DNA of 45,228 nucleotides from Algoriphagus sp. AK58 (GCF_014324365.1 NZ_QEIG01000009.1:1-45228); one strand, 5' to 3'. Positions 7,870 through 16,216 are shown, counted from the stretch's first letter. Made by a program: numbers and translations. The notes: a model not told the origin generated them from the sequence alone.

Positions 7870-8721
7870 TCAATTATCTTTTCTGTAGATAAGATTTCCG
7901 TCCTTATCCCATTCCGCCCGAATATACGGGCGGAAATTTTTTGTATAGGGATCTTCTTGGTATTGAATTTCCCTTTTTCGGATAGCCTTGGTGTTTTTGG
8001 TGTCCCAATATTCGGTCCATAGGCCTACCTTTTCCCCATATTTGTATTCCCCTGTGACAGCGATCTGCTGGTTTTCATAAAAATGAAAGTAATTCCCTTC
8101 TTCCAGCCCGTATTGGATAGGTATGATCTTTTCTATTGACTTCGAGGTTTCGTTGAAATAGCTGATTTTGGATTCTTTAGGCCAGCCTTGGTTAAAGTGA
8201 TTTTTGTCTTGGAGTACGCTTTTGTCATCAAAAAGCATCCATGTTTTATGCTTTGTGCCGTAGTAGAACATCCCGCTTTCTACCACAGTTTCGTTGATCA
8301 CTCTCTCATATGGGCCGTGTAAGAGATATCCATTTTCTTTGGCAAACCCTTCTGTTTTAATGCTTCGTTCTTTGGGATCAAACCAATATACATCTCGAAT
8401 ATAGGGGTCCGGATTCCTTTCTGCATCGGTATAGTTAAAGTATTCATAGTAGGATTGGCCCCGTATTTCTCTCCTGGTATATCCTTTTTGGGTTTTGATT
8501 CCAAACCAAATGTTTTTTCGTGCCTTTTTCTTTTTTTCTTTTTTGGCCTCTTTTTCTTTCTCCTCATCAAAAAGTAAAAGTGGGGCCACGGTAGGGAGGA
8601 GAACAGAATTGACCACGCCTGATGAATCTGCGTCAGTTTTTTTCTCAGGGGAAGTTTTTTGGGCAACAGCGACTTTACCCCACGAAAACAAAAGAAGGAG
8701 AAAAACAGAAAGGTGCTTCAT
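7870..8721 (-). CDS. Secreted MORN-like repeat protein
   Basis: About 283 residues starting at ATG 8721 (MKHLSVFLLLLFSWGKVAVAQ, a clean signal peptide); the longer in-frame start at 8751 would put ten residues before it. After a Lys/Glu-rich linker (KEKEAKKEKKKKARKN) come Tyr/Gly-rich repeats of the MORN/YwqK type: GYLLHGPYERVI, SGMFYYGTKHKTWMLF, TGEYKYGEKVGLWTEYW. Such proteins are common in Bacteroidetes as exported proteins of unknown function. It converges on the SYLF gene with no gap. Its own 3' end must be formed inside the neighbour; no terminator was seen there. Confidence 0.72.
   Translation of the reverse strand: MKHLSVFLLLLFSWGKVAVAQKTSPEKKTDADSSGVVNSVLLPTVAPLLLFDEEKEKEAKKEKKKKARKNIWFGIKTQKGYTRREIRGQSYYEYFNYTDAERNPDPYIRDVYWFDPKERSIKTEGFAKENGYLLHGPYERVINETVVESGMFYYGTKHKTWMLFDDKSVLQDKNHFNQGWPKESKISYFNETSKSIEKIIPIQYGLEEGNYFHFYENQQIAVTGEYKYGEKVGLWTEYWDTKNTKAIRKREIQYQEDPYTKNFRPYIRAEWDKDGNLIYRKDN
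7912..7942 (+). terminator. Rightward terminator of the yraN-SYLF unit, lying inside the convergent gene
   Basis: Bases 7912-7920 (ttccgcccg) pair with 7927-7935 (cgggcggaa) around aatata, followed by attttttg. This 9-bp GC-rich stem plus U-tract has the polarity of the SYLF gene, 43 bases after its stop, but overlaps codons of the convergent MORN-like gene. Confidence 0.7.
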
Positions 8722-8761
8722 GATCGATGAAGGAACGGCTAAAATCGCCAACTATTTTATT

Positions 8762-8769
8762 CAAAAATA
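8762..8769 (-). promoter_or_regulatory. Bacteroidetes-type -7 box for the MORN-like gene
   Basis: Read leftwards the bases are TATTTTTG, an exact TAnnTTTG match 40 bases upstream of ATG 8721. No good TTTG at -33 is visible. Confidence 0.4.
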
Positions 8770-8794
8770 ACATTTCGCCATCAATTCCACGGGA

Positions 8795-8828
8795 TTGTTT
8801 AGAATTTATAATCTTCTGGCTATTTTTG
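8795..8828 (+). promoter_or_regulatory. Bacteroidetes-type promoter for the aminotransferase gene
   Basis: TATTTTTG at 8821-8828 matches TAnnTTTG exactly and a TTG sits at 8795-8797, 23 bases upstream (slightly long spacing; about 19 is usual). A start site near 8833 would give a leader of about 24 bases before ATG 8857. Confidence 0.45.
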
Positions 8829-8856
8829 AGGAATTTGTAAAAAAATCAATCAAAAA

Positions 8857-10059
8857 ATGAATTCTATTCTATCAGATCGCATCCTGAATATGGAAGAGTC
8901 GGCTACCCTCGCAATGGCAAAAAAAGCGAGAGAGCTCAAGGCTCAGGGTATTGACATCATCAGTCTTAGTTTGGGAGAGCCGGATTTCAAGACTCCGAAG
9001 CACATCCAGCAGGCTGCTAAAGATGCGATCGATGAAGGAAAATATTTTGCTTACCCACCGGTGGCGGGCTATCAGGACCTTCGCGAGGCGATTGCCAAAA
9101 AACTGAGAGAAGAGAATAATATCGCTCAGGCTAAGGCTGAGCACATCGTGGTGTCCGTTGGTGCCAAGCATTCCATCGCCAATACCTTTATGTGTATCAT
9201 CAACGAAGGGGATGAAGTGGTGATTTTTTCTCCATATTGGGTGAGCTATGCCGAGATTATCAAGTTGTGCGGAGGTGTGCCTGTCTTGATCGAGGGTACC
9301 CTGGAAAACAACTTCAAAGCGACTGCAGCTCAGTTGGAAGCGGCAATTACCCCAAAAACTAAGGCGGTGATTTATTCTTCCCCTTGTAATCCTACCGGTT
9401 CTGTCTTCTCTCAGCAGGAACTAGAAGCGATCGCTGGCGTGGTGATGAAGCATCCCAACATGGTGGTGATTGCCGATGAAATCTATGAGTTAATCAATTT
9501 TACCGGGAAAAACTTCAGCATTGCTTCTCTTCCCGGAATGTTTGAGCGCACCGTAACCGTCAATGGTTTCTCAAAAGGTTATGCCATGACCGGCTGGAGA
9601 GTGGGCTATATCTGTGCTCCTTTGGAAATCGCCAAAGCCGTAGAAAAAATGCAGGGGCAGTTTACTTCCGGATTGACCGGCATTGCACAGCGTGCAGCGC
9701 TGGCTGGTATAGCGGGCGATCAGACCCCTTCCAAAGATATGGCTACAGAATATTTGAAGCGTAGAGACTTGGTTTTGGGACTTTTGAGAGATATTCCTGG
9801 CATCAAAACTCACGTGCCTGAGGGTGCCTTCTATTTCTTCCCTGATGTGACGGCATTCTTCGGAAAATCTGCCCATGGACACAGCGTGGCCAATGCCGAT
9901 GATCTTTGTCTTTACCTCTTGGCCGTGGCAAACGTGTCTTTGGTGACTGGTTCTGCATTTGGAGCACCAAATTGCGTGCGTATTTCTTATGCGGCTTCCG
10001 AAGCTGAATTGATTGAAGCTATGAAGCGAATCAAAAAAGCGCTAGGCGATCTGGCTTAA
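8857..10059 (+). CDS. Pyridoxal-phosphate aminotransferase, aspartate aminotransferase type (class I, subgroup I-beta)
   Basis: A 400-residue fold-type I aminotransferase. Visible are SLGEPDFKTP (38-47, substrate-side loop), YSSPCNPTGSVF (183-194), ADEIYE (206-211, the Asp contacting the PLP pyridine nitrogen), and VNGFSKGYAMTGWRVGY with the PLP-binding Lys240. The C-terminal GAPNCVRISYA carries the Arg that binds the substrate carboxylate. It most resembles bacterial aspartate/prephenate aminotransferases; exact substrate range cannot be read from sequence. It is a single-gene unit with its own promoter and a strong terminator at 10081-10113. Confidence 0.93.
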   Translation: MNSILSDRILNMEESATLAMAKKARELKAQGIDIISLSLGEPDFKTPKHIQQAAKDAIDEGKYFAYPPVAGYQDLREAIAKKLREENNIAQAKAEHIVVSVGAKHSIANTFMCIINEGDEVVIFSPYWVSYAEIIKLCGGVPVLIEGTLENNFKATAAQLEAAITPKTKAVIYSSPCNPTGSVFSQQELEAIAGVVMKHPNMVVIADEIYELINFTGKNFSIASLPGMFERTVTVNGFSKGYAMTGWRVGYICAPLEIAKAVEKMQGQFTSGLTGIAQRAALAGIAGDQTPSKDMATEYLKRRDLVLGLLRDIPGIKTHVPEGAFYFFPDVTAFFGKSAHGHSVANADDLCLYLLAVANVSLVTGSAFGAPNCVRISYAASEAELIEAMKRIKKALGDLA

Positions 10060-10080
10060 TACGGTTGAAAATCCTATTCA

Positions 10081-10113
10081 AATTGCCCCGGTGAAAATCG
10101 GGGCAATTTTTTT
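10081..10113 (+). terminator. Intrinsic terminator of the aminotransferase gene
   Basis: The 10-bp stem aattgccccg (10081-10090) / cggggcaatt (10099-10108) with an 8-base loop is followed by a run of Ts to 10113. It begins 22 bases after the stop and argues against the GTG at 10091 as a start for the next gene. Confidence 0.88.
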
Positions 10114-10153
10114 GCCTTGGAAGAAAGCCCTAATTTTGATCAAATCTTTTCTC

Positions 10154-10864
10154 ATGGCCGAAGTACTCGTCATCACTCCTGTAAAAAACTCCATCGAAAC
10201 TACCCTCGACACGGCCAAGGCAATTGCATCTTCTACGGTCAAGGCTCATCATGTCATATTCAATGACTTCAGTTCGGAGGAGACCAAAGCGATTTTGGAG
10301 GAGAAAAAAGCAGAAATCGGCTACGAATTGATTCATATTGAGGATCTTACGGATCATCCTTCTCCTAATTACAAATTGGTGCTTCAGCTTTCACAAAAGC
10401 GGGCGATTCAGGAAAATCTGCCTCTATTGGTTATCGAGTCTGATGTGGTAGTGAAGCCGGATACCATCGAAAAGCTGCTAGAAACGCTTAAAAAGCAATC
10501 CAAACCAGGTTTGATCGGCTCTGTGACGGTAGATGAAAAGGGGGTAGTCAATTTTCCCTACCTCAAGTTTAAGGGAGTAAAAGAGCCGATGATCGACACC
10601 AACCGAAGCCTAAGCTTTTGCTGTACGCTGTTTTCGCCTGATTTTTTGAAAAGCTATGATTTTACCGGACTGGATGAGGCCAAGGACTGGTACGATACCT
10701 TTATCTCCAAAAAAGCCATTGAATTGGGATTCCAAAACACCGTGTTGATGAATGCCCCCGTTTGGCATCGTCCGCATGCGAGTCGGCCATGGAAGCAGCT
10801 CAAATACACCAATCCCCTGAAATATTACTTCCTGAAATTTTGGAAGGGTTGGGATAAAATCTAA
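10154..10864 (+). CDS. GT-A-fold glycosyltransferase-like protein
   Basis: This 236-residue protein starts at ATG 10154 (MAEVLVITPVKNS). The upstream in-frame GTG at 10091 lies in the loop of a terminator and is rejected. The N-terminal VLVITPVKN and KAHHVIFNDFSSEETK resemble the nucleotide-binding half of family 2 transferases, and LLVIESDVVVKPDTIEKLLE places an acidic S-D-V in the DxD position. The end is rich in aromatic and basic residues (VWHRPHASRPWKQLKY). The donor and acceptor are unknown. It converges with the next glycosyltransferase, stop to stop. It probably acts on a surface polysaccharide or glycolipid. Confidence 0.7.
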   Translation: MAEVLVITPVKNSIETTLDTAKAIASSTVKAHHVIFNDFSSEETKAILEEKKAEIGYELIHIEDLTDHPSPNYKLVLQLSQKRAIQENLPLLVIESDVVVKPDTIEKLLETLKKQSKPGLIGSVTVDEKGVVNFPYLKFKGVKEPMIDTNRSLSFCCTLFSPDFLKSYDFTGLDEAKDWYDTFISKKAIELGFQNTVLMNAPVWHRPHASRPWKQLKYTNPLKYYFLKFWKGWDKI

Positions 10865-11644
10865 TCAGAGTTTCCCAAGCATTTTTAACAAGGTATTGTA
10901 AGGCTTCGACCAGGTCCGTTGAAACCGAAGTGGCCCATTCAACTCTCTTTCGAAAAAATCTAGGTGCTTGGCATTGAGATAGGCAATCCGCTCCCGTTTT
11001 TTCTGGTTGGTGCCTGTATTTTTTCGCTTGCTTGTGGGAGTGAGTCGATAGAAGAAACCGACAAAGGGCAGCTGAATCACCTCACCCCCATTTTTGAGCA
11101 TTTTGATCCAAAACTCCCAATCTTCTCTCCCCATTTTCATGTCCTCTGAGAATCCTTCCACTTTTTCCCAATCGGATTTTCGGAAAAGCGCTGCCACAAA
11201 GATCATGTTGTCTTTGGCCAACTGATGCCGACTGAAGGGCTTCAGTTTCCACTGTTTTTGGGTTTGCTCGTTGAATTTGACTGCTTGGCAATAGACTACC
11301 TTGACTTCAGGTTGGATTTCCAGTATTTTAATTGCCTCCTGGATGTAGTTGTCCGAGATGAGGTCATCTCCGTCGAGGGGCAAGATGTATTTTCCTTTTG
11401 CATGTGCGATCCCATTATTTCTGGCATTGGCTACGCCTCCATTGGCTTGGTCGATGACTTGGATTTCCCGGTGATGGGCTTCCAGCTTTTTTGCGATCTC
11501 CAGTGAGTTGTCCGTAGAGCCGTCATTGACCAAGACGATCTCCAAGGGTCGGTAGGTGGAGGATAAAACAGAGTTGACCGTCTCTTCGAGGTATTTTCCC
11601 TGATTGTAGCAAGGGATGACGACAGAGATGAGTGGACGGATCAT
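10865..11644 (-). CDS. Family 2 glycosyltransferase
   Basis: A 259-residue GT2 enzyme with the canonical start ISVVIPCYNQGKYLEETVNS, the nucleotide-binding IVLVNDGSTDNS, the NGGVANARNNGI block and the metal-binding LPLDGDDLISD. It should transfer a sugar from a nucleotide-sugar to a glycan acceptor on the cytoplasmic face of the membrane. The C-terminus is basic, without a membrane helix. Its start overlaps the stop of the fkbM-like gene by 4 bases (ATGA), so the two are translationally coupled and probably modify the same glycan. Specificity cannot be inferred. Confidence 0.92.
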   Translation of the reverse strand: MIRPLISVVIPCYNQGKYLEETVNSVLSSTYRPLEIVLVNDGSTDNSLEIAKKLEAHHREIQVIDQANGGVANARNNGIAHAKGKYILPLDGDDLISDNYIQEAIKILEIQPEVKVVYCQAVKFNEQTQKQWKLKPFSRHQLAKDNMIFVAALFRKSDWEKVEGFSEDMKMGREDWEFWIKMLKNGGEVIQLPFVGFFYRLTPTSKRKNTGTNQKKRERIAYLNAKHLDFFERELNGPLRFQRTWSKPYNTLLKMLGKL

Positions 11645-12483
11645 GCTTGGAAAAAGGAATCAAACTTCCCGAGTGGAGTCTTTAGCGCTAAGGTATTGGG
11701 ACCGAATTTTCTGGTCTTGTATCCTTGGGTTTCCAATAGGGAAAGGCAGGATTGGTAGTCGGCAGCATTCAAGCCCACATTCTCAAAAACAATGGCTTGG
11801 GGTTGGGTTTTGGCAATGTCGAAAATCCGAATTACCTCCAAGTCATATCCTTCGGCATCGATTTGAAGCAGATCTATTTTTTGGATGTGGTAGGAAGACA
11901 TCAAAGTAGCAGGAGATATGACTTTGACCTGTTCTTCGGAGATCCACTGGTTTCTATCCTTTGGGATTTCTATTCCAAACCGCTTGCAGTTTGAGGCTAC
12001 AATACCATCTTCAAAAGCTTTCTCGATTTTTTCCTTGGAAAAAGAAGCAAGACCTGTTGCCCATCTCATGGTCGAAAAGCCGATTTTGTAAATCGGAAGT
12101 GTTCCGTCTTTTTCTCCAATAGCTGCGCAAACGGGGTGAATTCCCTTGTTTTTCGCGTAGATTTTTTTCAAATACTGATGGAAAACATCCGGTTGAGGTT
12201 CCAAAAGCACCCCATTCCAGTCGTCTCTCTTGATGAATTTGTGGATGGGATCATGGGTGATTCCGTCATTTGCACCAATTTGGATGACGGTGAAATTTCC
12301 TTTTTTGGACAGGGAATACTCACTCAAAAATTCACTCAGAGACCCTGCCTTTGGCTTGTAAAAGTGTCGGTAAAATCCGATGAAAAGGGGGTTGTTGTTG
12401 GCGCTGAGGTTAAAACGAACCGATTTCCAACGGCTTTGAAGGACTCTTTTCAGTGATATCAGGGAATTGGACCGGTGGCTCAT
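11641..12483 (-). CDS. FkbM-family SAM-dependent methyltransferase
   Basis: A 280-residue protein. The SAM-binding motif I is NFTVIQIGANDGITHDP, followed by the FkbM block KIDLLQIDAEGYDLEVI and AIVFENVGL. FkbM enzymes methylate hydroxyl groups of small molecules or sugar residues. Coupling by a 4-base overlap to a GT2 gene suggests O-methylation of a surface glycan. The N-terminal 45 residues are basic and less conserved. The start is ATG 12483 and the next 396 bases upstream hold no gene. Confidence 0.88.
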   Translation of the reverse strand: MSHRSNSLISLKRVLQSRWKSVRFNLSANNNPLFIGFYRHFYKPKAGSLSEFLSEYSLSKKGNFTVIQIGANDGITHDPIHKFIKRDDWNGVLLEPQPDVFHQYLKKIYAKNKGIHPVCAAIGEKDGTLPIYKIGFSTMRWATGLASFSKEKIEKAFEDGIVASNCKRFGIEIPKDRNQWISEEQVKVISPATLMSSYHIQKIDLLQIDAEGYDLEVIRIFDIAKTQPQAIVFENVGLNAADYQSCLSLLETQGYKTRKFGPNTLALKTPLGKFDSFFQA

Positions 12484-12820
12484 AGTAGAAAAAGCGATGG
12501 CTTAGAGAGGTTATCACAACTTTTTAATCTTCAAAAGTAAATCATTCCAAGTCAACAAAAGGATGTTTTTAGGTTCTTCCAAAAAAAATGTGGTCGAGGT
12601 AGTTTACTGTCTGGAAAAGAAAAAGCGCAATTTTACTTCTTCTCGCAGCGATTCCTTTCAAAAAACAAATATTAAAAAAGTGGGATGGAAAAATTCAATT
12701 AAAAATTTGATTAATTAAACTCATGTCGTAATTTTATGAAGGTGATTAACAACTTTTCTACTGTAGCCTTTTTCAAAAAATGTGATTCTCGTGAATCCAA
12801 TTTTCGAACTTGATAGTTTG

Positions 12821-12852
12821 AAAGGGTCTTGGTGAGAGCCAAGGCCCTTTTT
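12821..12852 (+). terminator. Orphan intrinsic terminator upstream of the DUF4421 gene
   Basis: aaagggtcttgg (12821-12832) pairs with ccaaggcccttt (12839-12850), 12 bp with one G-U, loop of six, followed by T-rich ttgttt. The T-tract fits only rightward transcription, yet the gene to the left is leftward. Confidence 0.72.
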
Positions 12853-12867
12853 GTTTATATTCAGTGA

Positions 12868-12875
12868 TAAATTTG
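12868..12875 (+). promoter_or_regulatory. -7 box TAAATTTG directly before the DUF4421 start
   Basis: An exact TAnnTTTG match ends 4 bases before ATG 12880; if used, transcription would start at or near the start codon, giving a leaderless or nearly leaderless mRNA. A TTTG-like -33 at correct spacing is missing. Confidence 0.35.
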
Positions 12876-12879
12876 CTCT

Positions 12880-13890
12880 ATGGCCTTCAAGACTTTACTG
12901 CTTACATTTTTAATTTTCATTTCATTTTCTTTTTTGCTGCTTGCTCAAAGTCGGGGGATTGATTCCACTTATATCGAGGACGTACCTGATAAAATGATTT
13001 TAAGGTATTATTTCTCCAGGAAGTACACTGAGCTCAATTTCAGTGACCAACTGGGGGTATATGAACCAAACAGTGGATTGAATATGGGGGTAGGTTTCAC
13101 CTTTCAAAAATTCACTCTTAACATTGCCGTTCCTTTTTCTTTTTTGAATCCTGAACGACAGAAAGATTGGCCGAGGTTTTTGGATCTTCAATCACACATC
13201 TATCCCAATAATTGGATTATTGATTTGTTTGGGCAGTTCTATACCGGATATATCATCAAAGATTATTATGCAACAGGTGAAGACTACTTTCGCAGAGATA
13301 TCCGTACTGTCAAATTGGGAGTAAGTGCCAGCTATTTGTTTAACGGGGAGAAAATGTCTTTTGAGGCTGCCTTTCACCAAACTGCCATTCAGAAGAAATC
13401 AGCGTTTTCGCCCATGTTGGGATTTGAGGCGTACCGTGTCAGGATCAGCGGGAATGAGTTGATTTTACCTCAGGAAAATGGTCCCATCCCGGGAAATTAT
13501 ACCCGGGCAGATTACTATCAGGTAGGACCCAATGCTGGAATTGCAGGAACTTTGGTGATAGGTAAGGGATTTTTTCTTACCGGGGCAGCATCCGGAAATC
13601 TAGGACTTGGTTTTTCTAAAGCCGATCGGGACAAAGAAACCCTAAATGTGAATTTAATGACAGGGTATTTTCTGAGAGGGTTTGCCGGATACAATGGAAA
13701 AAGGTTTTCTATCAATGGCAGCTACGTATACAAGCAACTCAACCTGGCCAATCAACAGGATGTTTCCCCTTCTGCCAATACGGGAAATTACAGAATCAAC
13801 GTGGTCTATAAAATTACGCCTTCCAAGAAATTTGCAGATACCTACTCCAGATTCAATGTGGTCAGACTATTGGAAAAGATAAAGGGATAG
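12880..13890 (+). CDS. DUF4421-family outer-membrane beta-barrel protein
   Basis: This 336-residue protein has a signal peptide (hydrophobic residues 5-21, LLLAQS) followed by alternating strands typical of an outer-membrane barrel. It matches the Bacteroidetes DUF4421 pattern: MILRYYFSRKYTELNF, VYEPNSGLNMGVGFTF, FLDLQSHIYPNNWIIDLFGQFY, then GKGFFLTGAASGNLGLGF, and a C-terminal strand RINVVYKI. Function is unknown for the family. It stands alone; a terminator lies 27 bases upstream and the ALDH gene has its own -7 box 21 bases downstream. Confidence 0.8.
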   Translation: MAFKTLLLTFLIFISFSFLLLAQSRGIDSTYIEDVPDKMILRYYFSRKYTELNFSDQLGVYEPNSGLNMGVGFTFQKFTLNIAVPFSFLNPERQKDWPRFLDLQSHIYPNNWIIDLFGQFYTGYIIKDYYATGEDYFRRDIRTVKLGVSASYLFNGEKMSFEAAFHQTAIQKKSAFSPMLGFEAYRVRISGNELILPQENGPIPGNYTRADYYQVGPNAGIAGTLVIGKGFFLTGAASGNLGLGFSKADRDKETLNVNLMTGYFLRGFAGYNGKRFSINGSYVYKQLNLANQQDVSPSANTGNYRINVVYKITPSKKFADTYSRFNVVRLLEKIKG

Positions 13891-13911
13891 GCTCTGTCTG
13901 TTTTTTATTTT

Positions 13912-13919
13912 TAGCTTTG
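13912..13919 (+). promoter_or_regulatory. -7 box for the aldehyde dehydrogenase gene
   Basis: TAGCTTTG is an exact TAnnTTTG match. A start about 6 bases downstream leaves roughly 20 bases of leader to ATG 13944. It overlaps the in-frame TTG at 13917, arguing against that codon as a start. No clear -33 element. Confidence 0.45.
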
Positions 13920-13943
13920 ATCATCAGAAACCCATCTAATCTC

Positions 13944-15488
13944 ATGACAGACGCATTTGGCATCCTTGAATCCTTGCAAAAAATTGGTGTGAAATCCGAA
14001 AATCTTGGCTCCTCAACCGGGCTTAATTGGTTGGATTCCGGTGAATCCTATCTTTCCTCTTTTTCTCCCGTTGATGGGAAACTCATTGCAAAAGTCCAAT
14101 TGGCAAGTTCTGAAACTTATGAGGCCATCATTTCCCAAGCGTATGTGGCATTCGAAAAATGGAGGCTAGTCCCTGCGCCTCAGCGAGGGGAAATTGTGCG
14201 GGAAATCGGAAATGCACTCCGTGAAGTGAAGGCAGATCTGGGCAAGCTAGTTTCTTATGAAATGGGTAAATCCTATCAGGAAGGACTTGGGGAAGTCCAG
14301 GAAATGATTGATATCTGTGATTTTGCAGTTGGGCTATCCCGTCAATTGTATGGGTTGACGATGCATTCCGAGCGTCCAGGTCATCGGATGTACGAGCAAT
14401 GGCATCCGCTTGGGATCGTCGGAATTATTTCCGCATTCAATTTTCCGGTGGCTGTTTGGTCTTGGAATGCAGCCTTGGCTTGGGTTTGTGGCGATGTGTG
14501 TATTTGGAAACCTTCCGAAAAGGCACCTCTTTCGGCCATTGCTTGTCAGCAGATTGTCGGAAAAATTTTTGCCAAGCACGGATTGCCTGAGGGAATTTCC
14601 AATCTGATCATAGGTGATTACAAAATCGGTGAATTGATTTCGCATGATTCCCGTGTGCCGTTGGTTTCGGCTACAGGTTCTACCCGCATGGGAAAATTGG
14701 TAGGAAAGGCAGTTGGGGAGAGGTTGGGAAGGTCTCTTTTGGAGCTTGGAGGTAACAATGCCATTATCATTACCGAAAATGCCGACTTGGATATGGCTAT
14801 TCGTGGTGCCCTTTTTGGTGCGGTGGGCACAGCTGGTCAACGTTGTACCACTACCCGACGACTGATTATTCAGGACAAAGTCTACGAGGAAGTGAAAAGC
14901 AGACTGGCTGCCGCCTATTCTAAGCTCGTCATAGGAAATCCATTGGATGAAAAGAATCACGTAGGTCCGCTCATTGATCAAGATGCTGTTAAAAATTACC
15001 TCTCCGCAATCGAAAGGGTAAAAGCTGAGGGCGGAAAACCGGTAGTCGAAGGAGGCGTTCTTTCTGGACAGGATTTTGAATCGGGATGCTATGTGAAGCC
15101 GGCGATTTATGAGGCGGAAAATCACTTTGAAATCGTTCAGCACGAGACTTTTGCACCTATACTTTACTTGATCAGGTATAAGACTTTGGCAGAGGCTATT
15201 GCCTTACAGAATGGCGTGCCTCAGGGCCTTTCTTCAGCTATTATGACCACCAACATGCGTGAAGCTGAAGCGTTCCTGTCGGCCGCCGGCTCGGATTGTG
15301 GCATCGCCAATGTGAATATCGGAACCTCCGGTGCAGAAATCGGAGGGGCTTTTGGAGGGGAAAAAGAGACAGGAGGAGGTCGTGAATCAGGTTCCGATGC
15401 CTGGAAAGCCTATATGCGAAGACAGACCAATACGATCAATTACTCTACTGCCTTACCTTTGGCACAAGGAATCAAGTTTGACATCTAA
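13944..15488 (+). CDS. ALDH7-type aldehyde dehydrogenase (alpha-aminoadipic semialdehyde / piperidine-6-carboxylate dehydrogenase)
   Basis: A 514-residue NAD-dependent aldehyde dehydrogenase. The antiquitin (ALDH7) signature is clear: LLELGGNNAIIITENADLD with the general-base Glu (about residue 267 from ATG 13944) and GTAGQRCTTTRRLI with catalytic Cys at about 301; AFNFPVAVWSWN and WKPSEKAPL form the NAD site. It oxidises alpha-aminoadipate semialdehyde in lysine catabolism in characterised relatives. I chose ATG 13944 (MTDAFGILESL) because the earlier in-frame TTG falls in the -7 box. It is monocistronic, with a strong terminator at 15491-15527. No lysine-pathway partner genes are adjacent. 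Confidence 0.9.
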   Translation: MTDAFGILESLQKIGVKSENLGSSTGLNWLDSGESYLSSFSPVDGKLIAKVQLASSETYEAIISQAYVAFEKWRLVPAPQRGEIVREIGNALREVKADLGKLVSYEMGKSYQEGLGEVQEMIDICDFAVGLSRQLYGLTMHSERPGHRMYEQWHPLGIVGIISAFNFPVAVWSWNAALAWVCGDVCIWKPSEKAPLSAIACQQIVGKIFAKHGLPEGISNLIIGDYKIGELISHDSRVPLVSATGSTRMGKLVGKAVGERLGRSLLELGGNNAIIITENADLDMAIRGALFGAVGTAGQRCTTTRRLIIQDKVYEEVKSRLAAAYSKLVIGNPLDEKNHVGPLIDQDAVKNYLSAIERVKAEGGKPVVEGGVLSGQDFESGCYVKPAIYEAENHFEIVQHETFAPILYLIRYKTLAEAIALQNGVPQGLSSAIMTTNMREAEAFLSAAGSDCGIANVNIGTSGAEIGGAFGGEKETGGGRESGSDAWKAYMRRQTNTINYSTALPLAQGIKFDI

Positions 15489-15490
15489 GC

Positions 15491-15527
15491 AAAAGCCCTT
15501 CTGATCAAAATCAGAAGGGCTTTTTTT
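15491..15527 (+). terminator. Intrinsic terminator of the ALDH gene
   Basis: aaaagcccttctga (15491-15504) pairs perfectly with tcagaagggctttt (15511-15524), six-base loop, continuous T-tract. The flanking A-run makes it potentially bidirectional, serving the leftward gene ending at 15619 only weakly. Confidence 0.9.
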
Positions 15528-15618
15528 GAAAATTTAAAAGTTTTCACAGATTTTTTAAAAGTCAATACCTAGACGATTTTTATCCTATTGGGCAAGCTTC
15601 TCCAGTTGTAGCTCTGTA

Positions 15619-16059
15619 TTATTTTCTTACAGTTATCGGAATAGAAAGCTGAATACCTGGATAGGCCTTTGGACCATTATGAGAGTCAGGAAGGAGATAG
15701 ATGGGGGTGGAATTCGCACTCACTACCATAGCCCGTTTGGAGGTTTTACCCGCATTGATAAGAACGGGAACACTGGCAATGGCAGAGCCTACGCCGAGAA
15801 TTAGTAAAATTCCACCGGTTCCAGCCAATGCGTTTTGTTGGGAACTGCAACCGCCAAACAGGCAGAAATTACTTGCAAACAAGGCGCCACCCACGACTGC
15901 ACCTCCGATTCCAGCGCCTAATAAAATAAAGCCGGTTCTCTTTTGTTTTTTGCTGAGCTCCAGCAAGTTCTCATTTTGGTTGCTTAGGGCTTTTTCTTGG
16001 CTCATAACGGGACTAACCAGAATAAAACTCATGATTATGAATAGGATTCGTGTTTTCAT
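15619..16059 (-). CDS. Small secreted glycine-rich protein, paralogue 1 of 3
   Basis: 146 residues from ATG 16059 (MKTRILFIIMSFILVSPVMSQ, a signal peptide; the start at 16083 would add eight residues before it). After a short polar helix (ENLLELSKKQKRTGF) come two glycine-rich hydrophobic segments (ILLGAGIGGAVVGGALFAS and LAGTGGILLILGVGSAIASV) and a C-terminal strand PGIQLSIPITV. The same plan is seen in the genes at 19799 and 20184, so this is a local paralogous family. Four Cys residues, of which FCLFGGCSS lies between the hydrophobic segments, are specific to this copy. Function unknown; probably envelope-located. Confidence 0.65.
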   Translation of the reverse strand: MKTRILFIIMSFILVSPVMSQEKALSNQNENLLELSKKQKRTGFILLGAGIGGAVVGGALFASNFCLFGGCSSQQNALAGTGGILLILGVGSAIASVPVLINAGKTSKRAMVVSANSTPIYLLPDSHNGPKAYPGIQLSIPITVRK

Positions 16060-16216
16060 GAACCTTGGAGTTGTTTTCAGCATAGATAAATCTTACTTGA
16101 GAAATGTTTTTGCTTAATGAAATTATGTAGCTAGCTGATTTTCATTAAATTAATTTAGGAAGGAAAAGCGACTAGAGGACTGTCCCGAGAGATTGCTCAT
16201 ATTCTGGCAATACGTG

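Larger units (their letters stand above)
12484..12879. other. 396-base gene-free interval with a rightward terminator: candidate ncRNA or leader
   Basis: No convincing ORF lies here. The left half is A/T-rich and presumably carries the fkbM-gene promoter, though no clear TAnnTTTG was found. The right part contains a small hairpin (gattctcgtgaatc, about 12783-12796), an inverted pair tttcaaa/tttgaaa around it, and then a strong rightward terminator at 12821-12852 with no coding sequence ahead of it. This suggests a short non-coding transcript or an attenuated leader of the DUF4421 gene. Confidence 0.4.

Noticed and set aside
10091..10153. GTG start extending the glycosyltransferase by 21 residues
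   Set aside because: The GTG lies in the loop of the aminotransferase terminator; ATG 10154 gives the normal family N-terminus.
13917..13943. TTG start adding nine residues to the ALDH
   Set aside because: It overlaps an exact TAnnTTTG -7 box; the ATG at 13944 is better placed.
14334..15143. 269-codon leftward frame opposite the aldehyde dehydrogenase
   Set aside because: Antisense to conserved ALDH7 motifs, Ser/Arg/Asn-rich and without recognisable domain.
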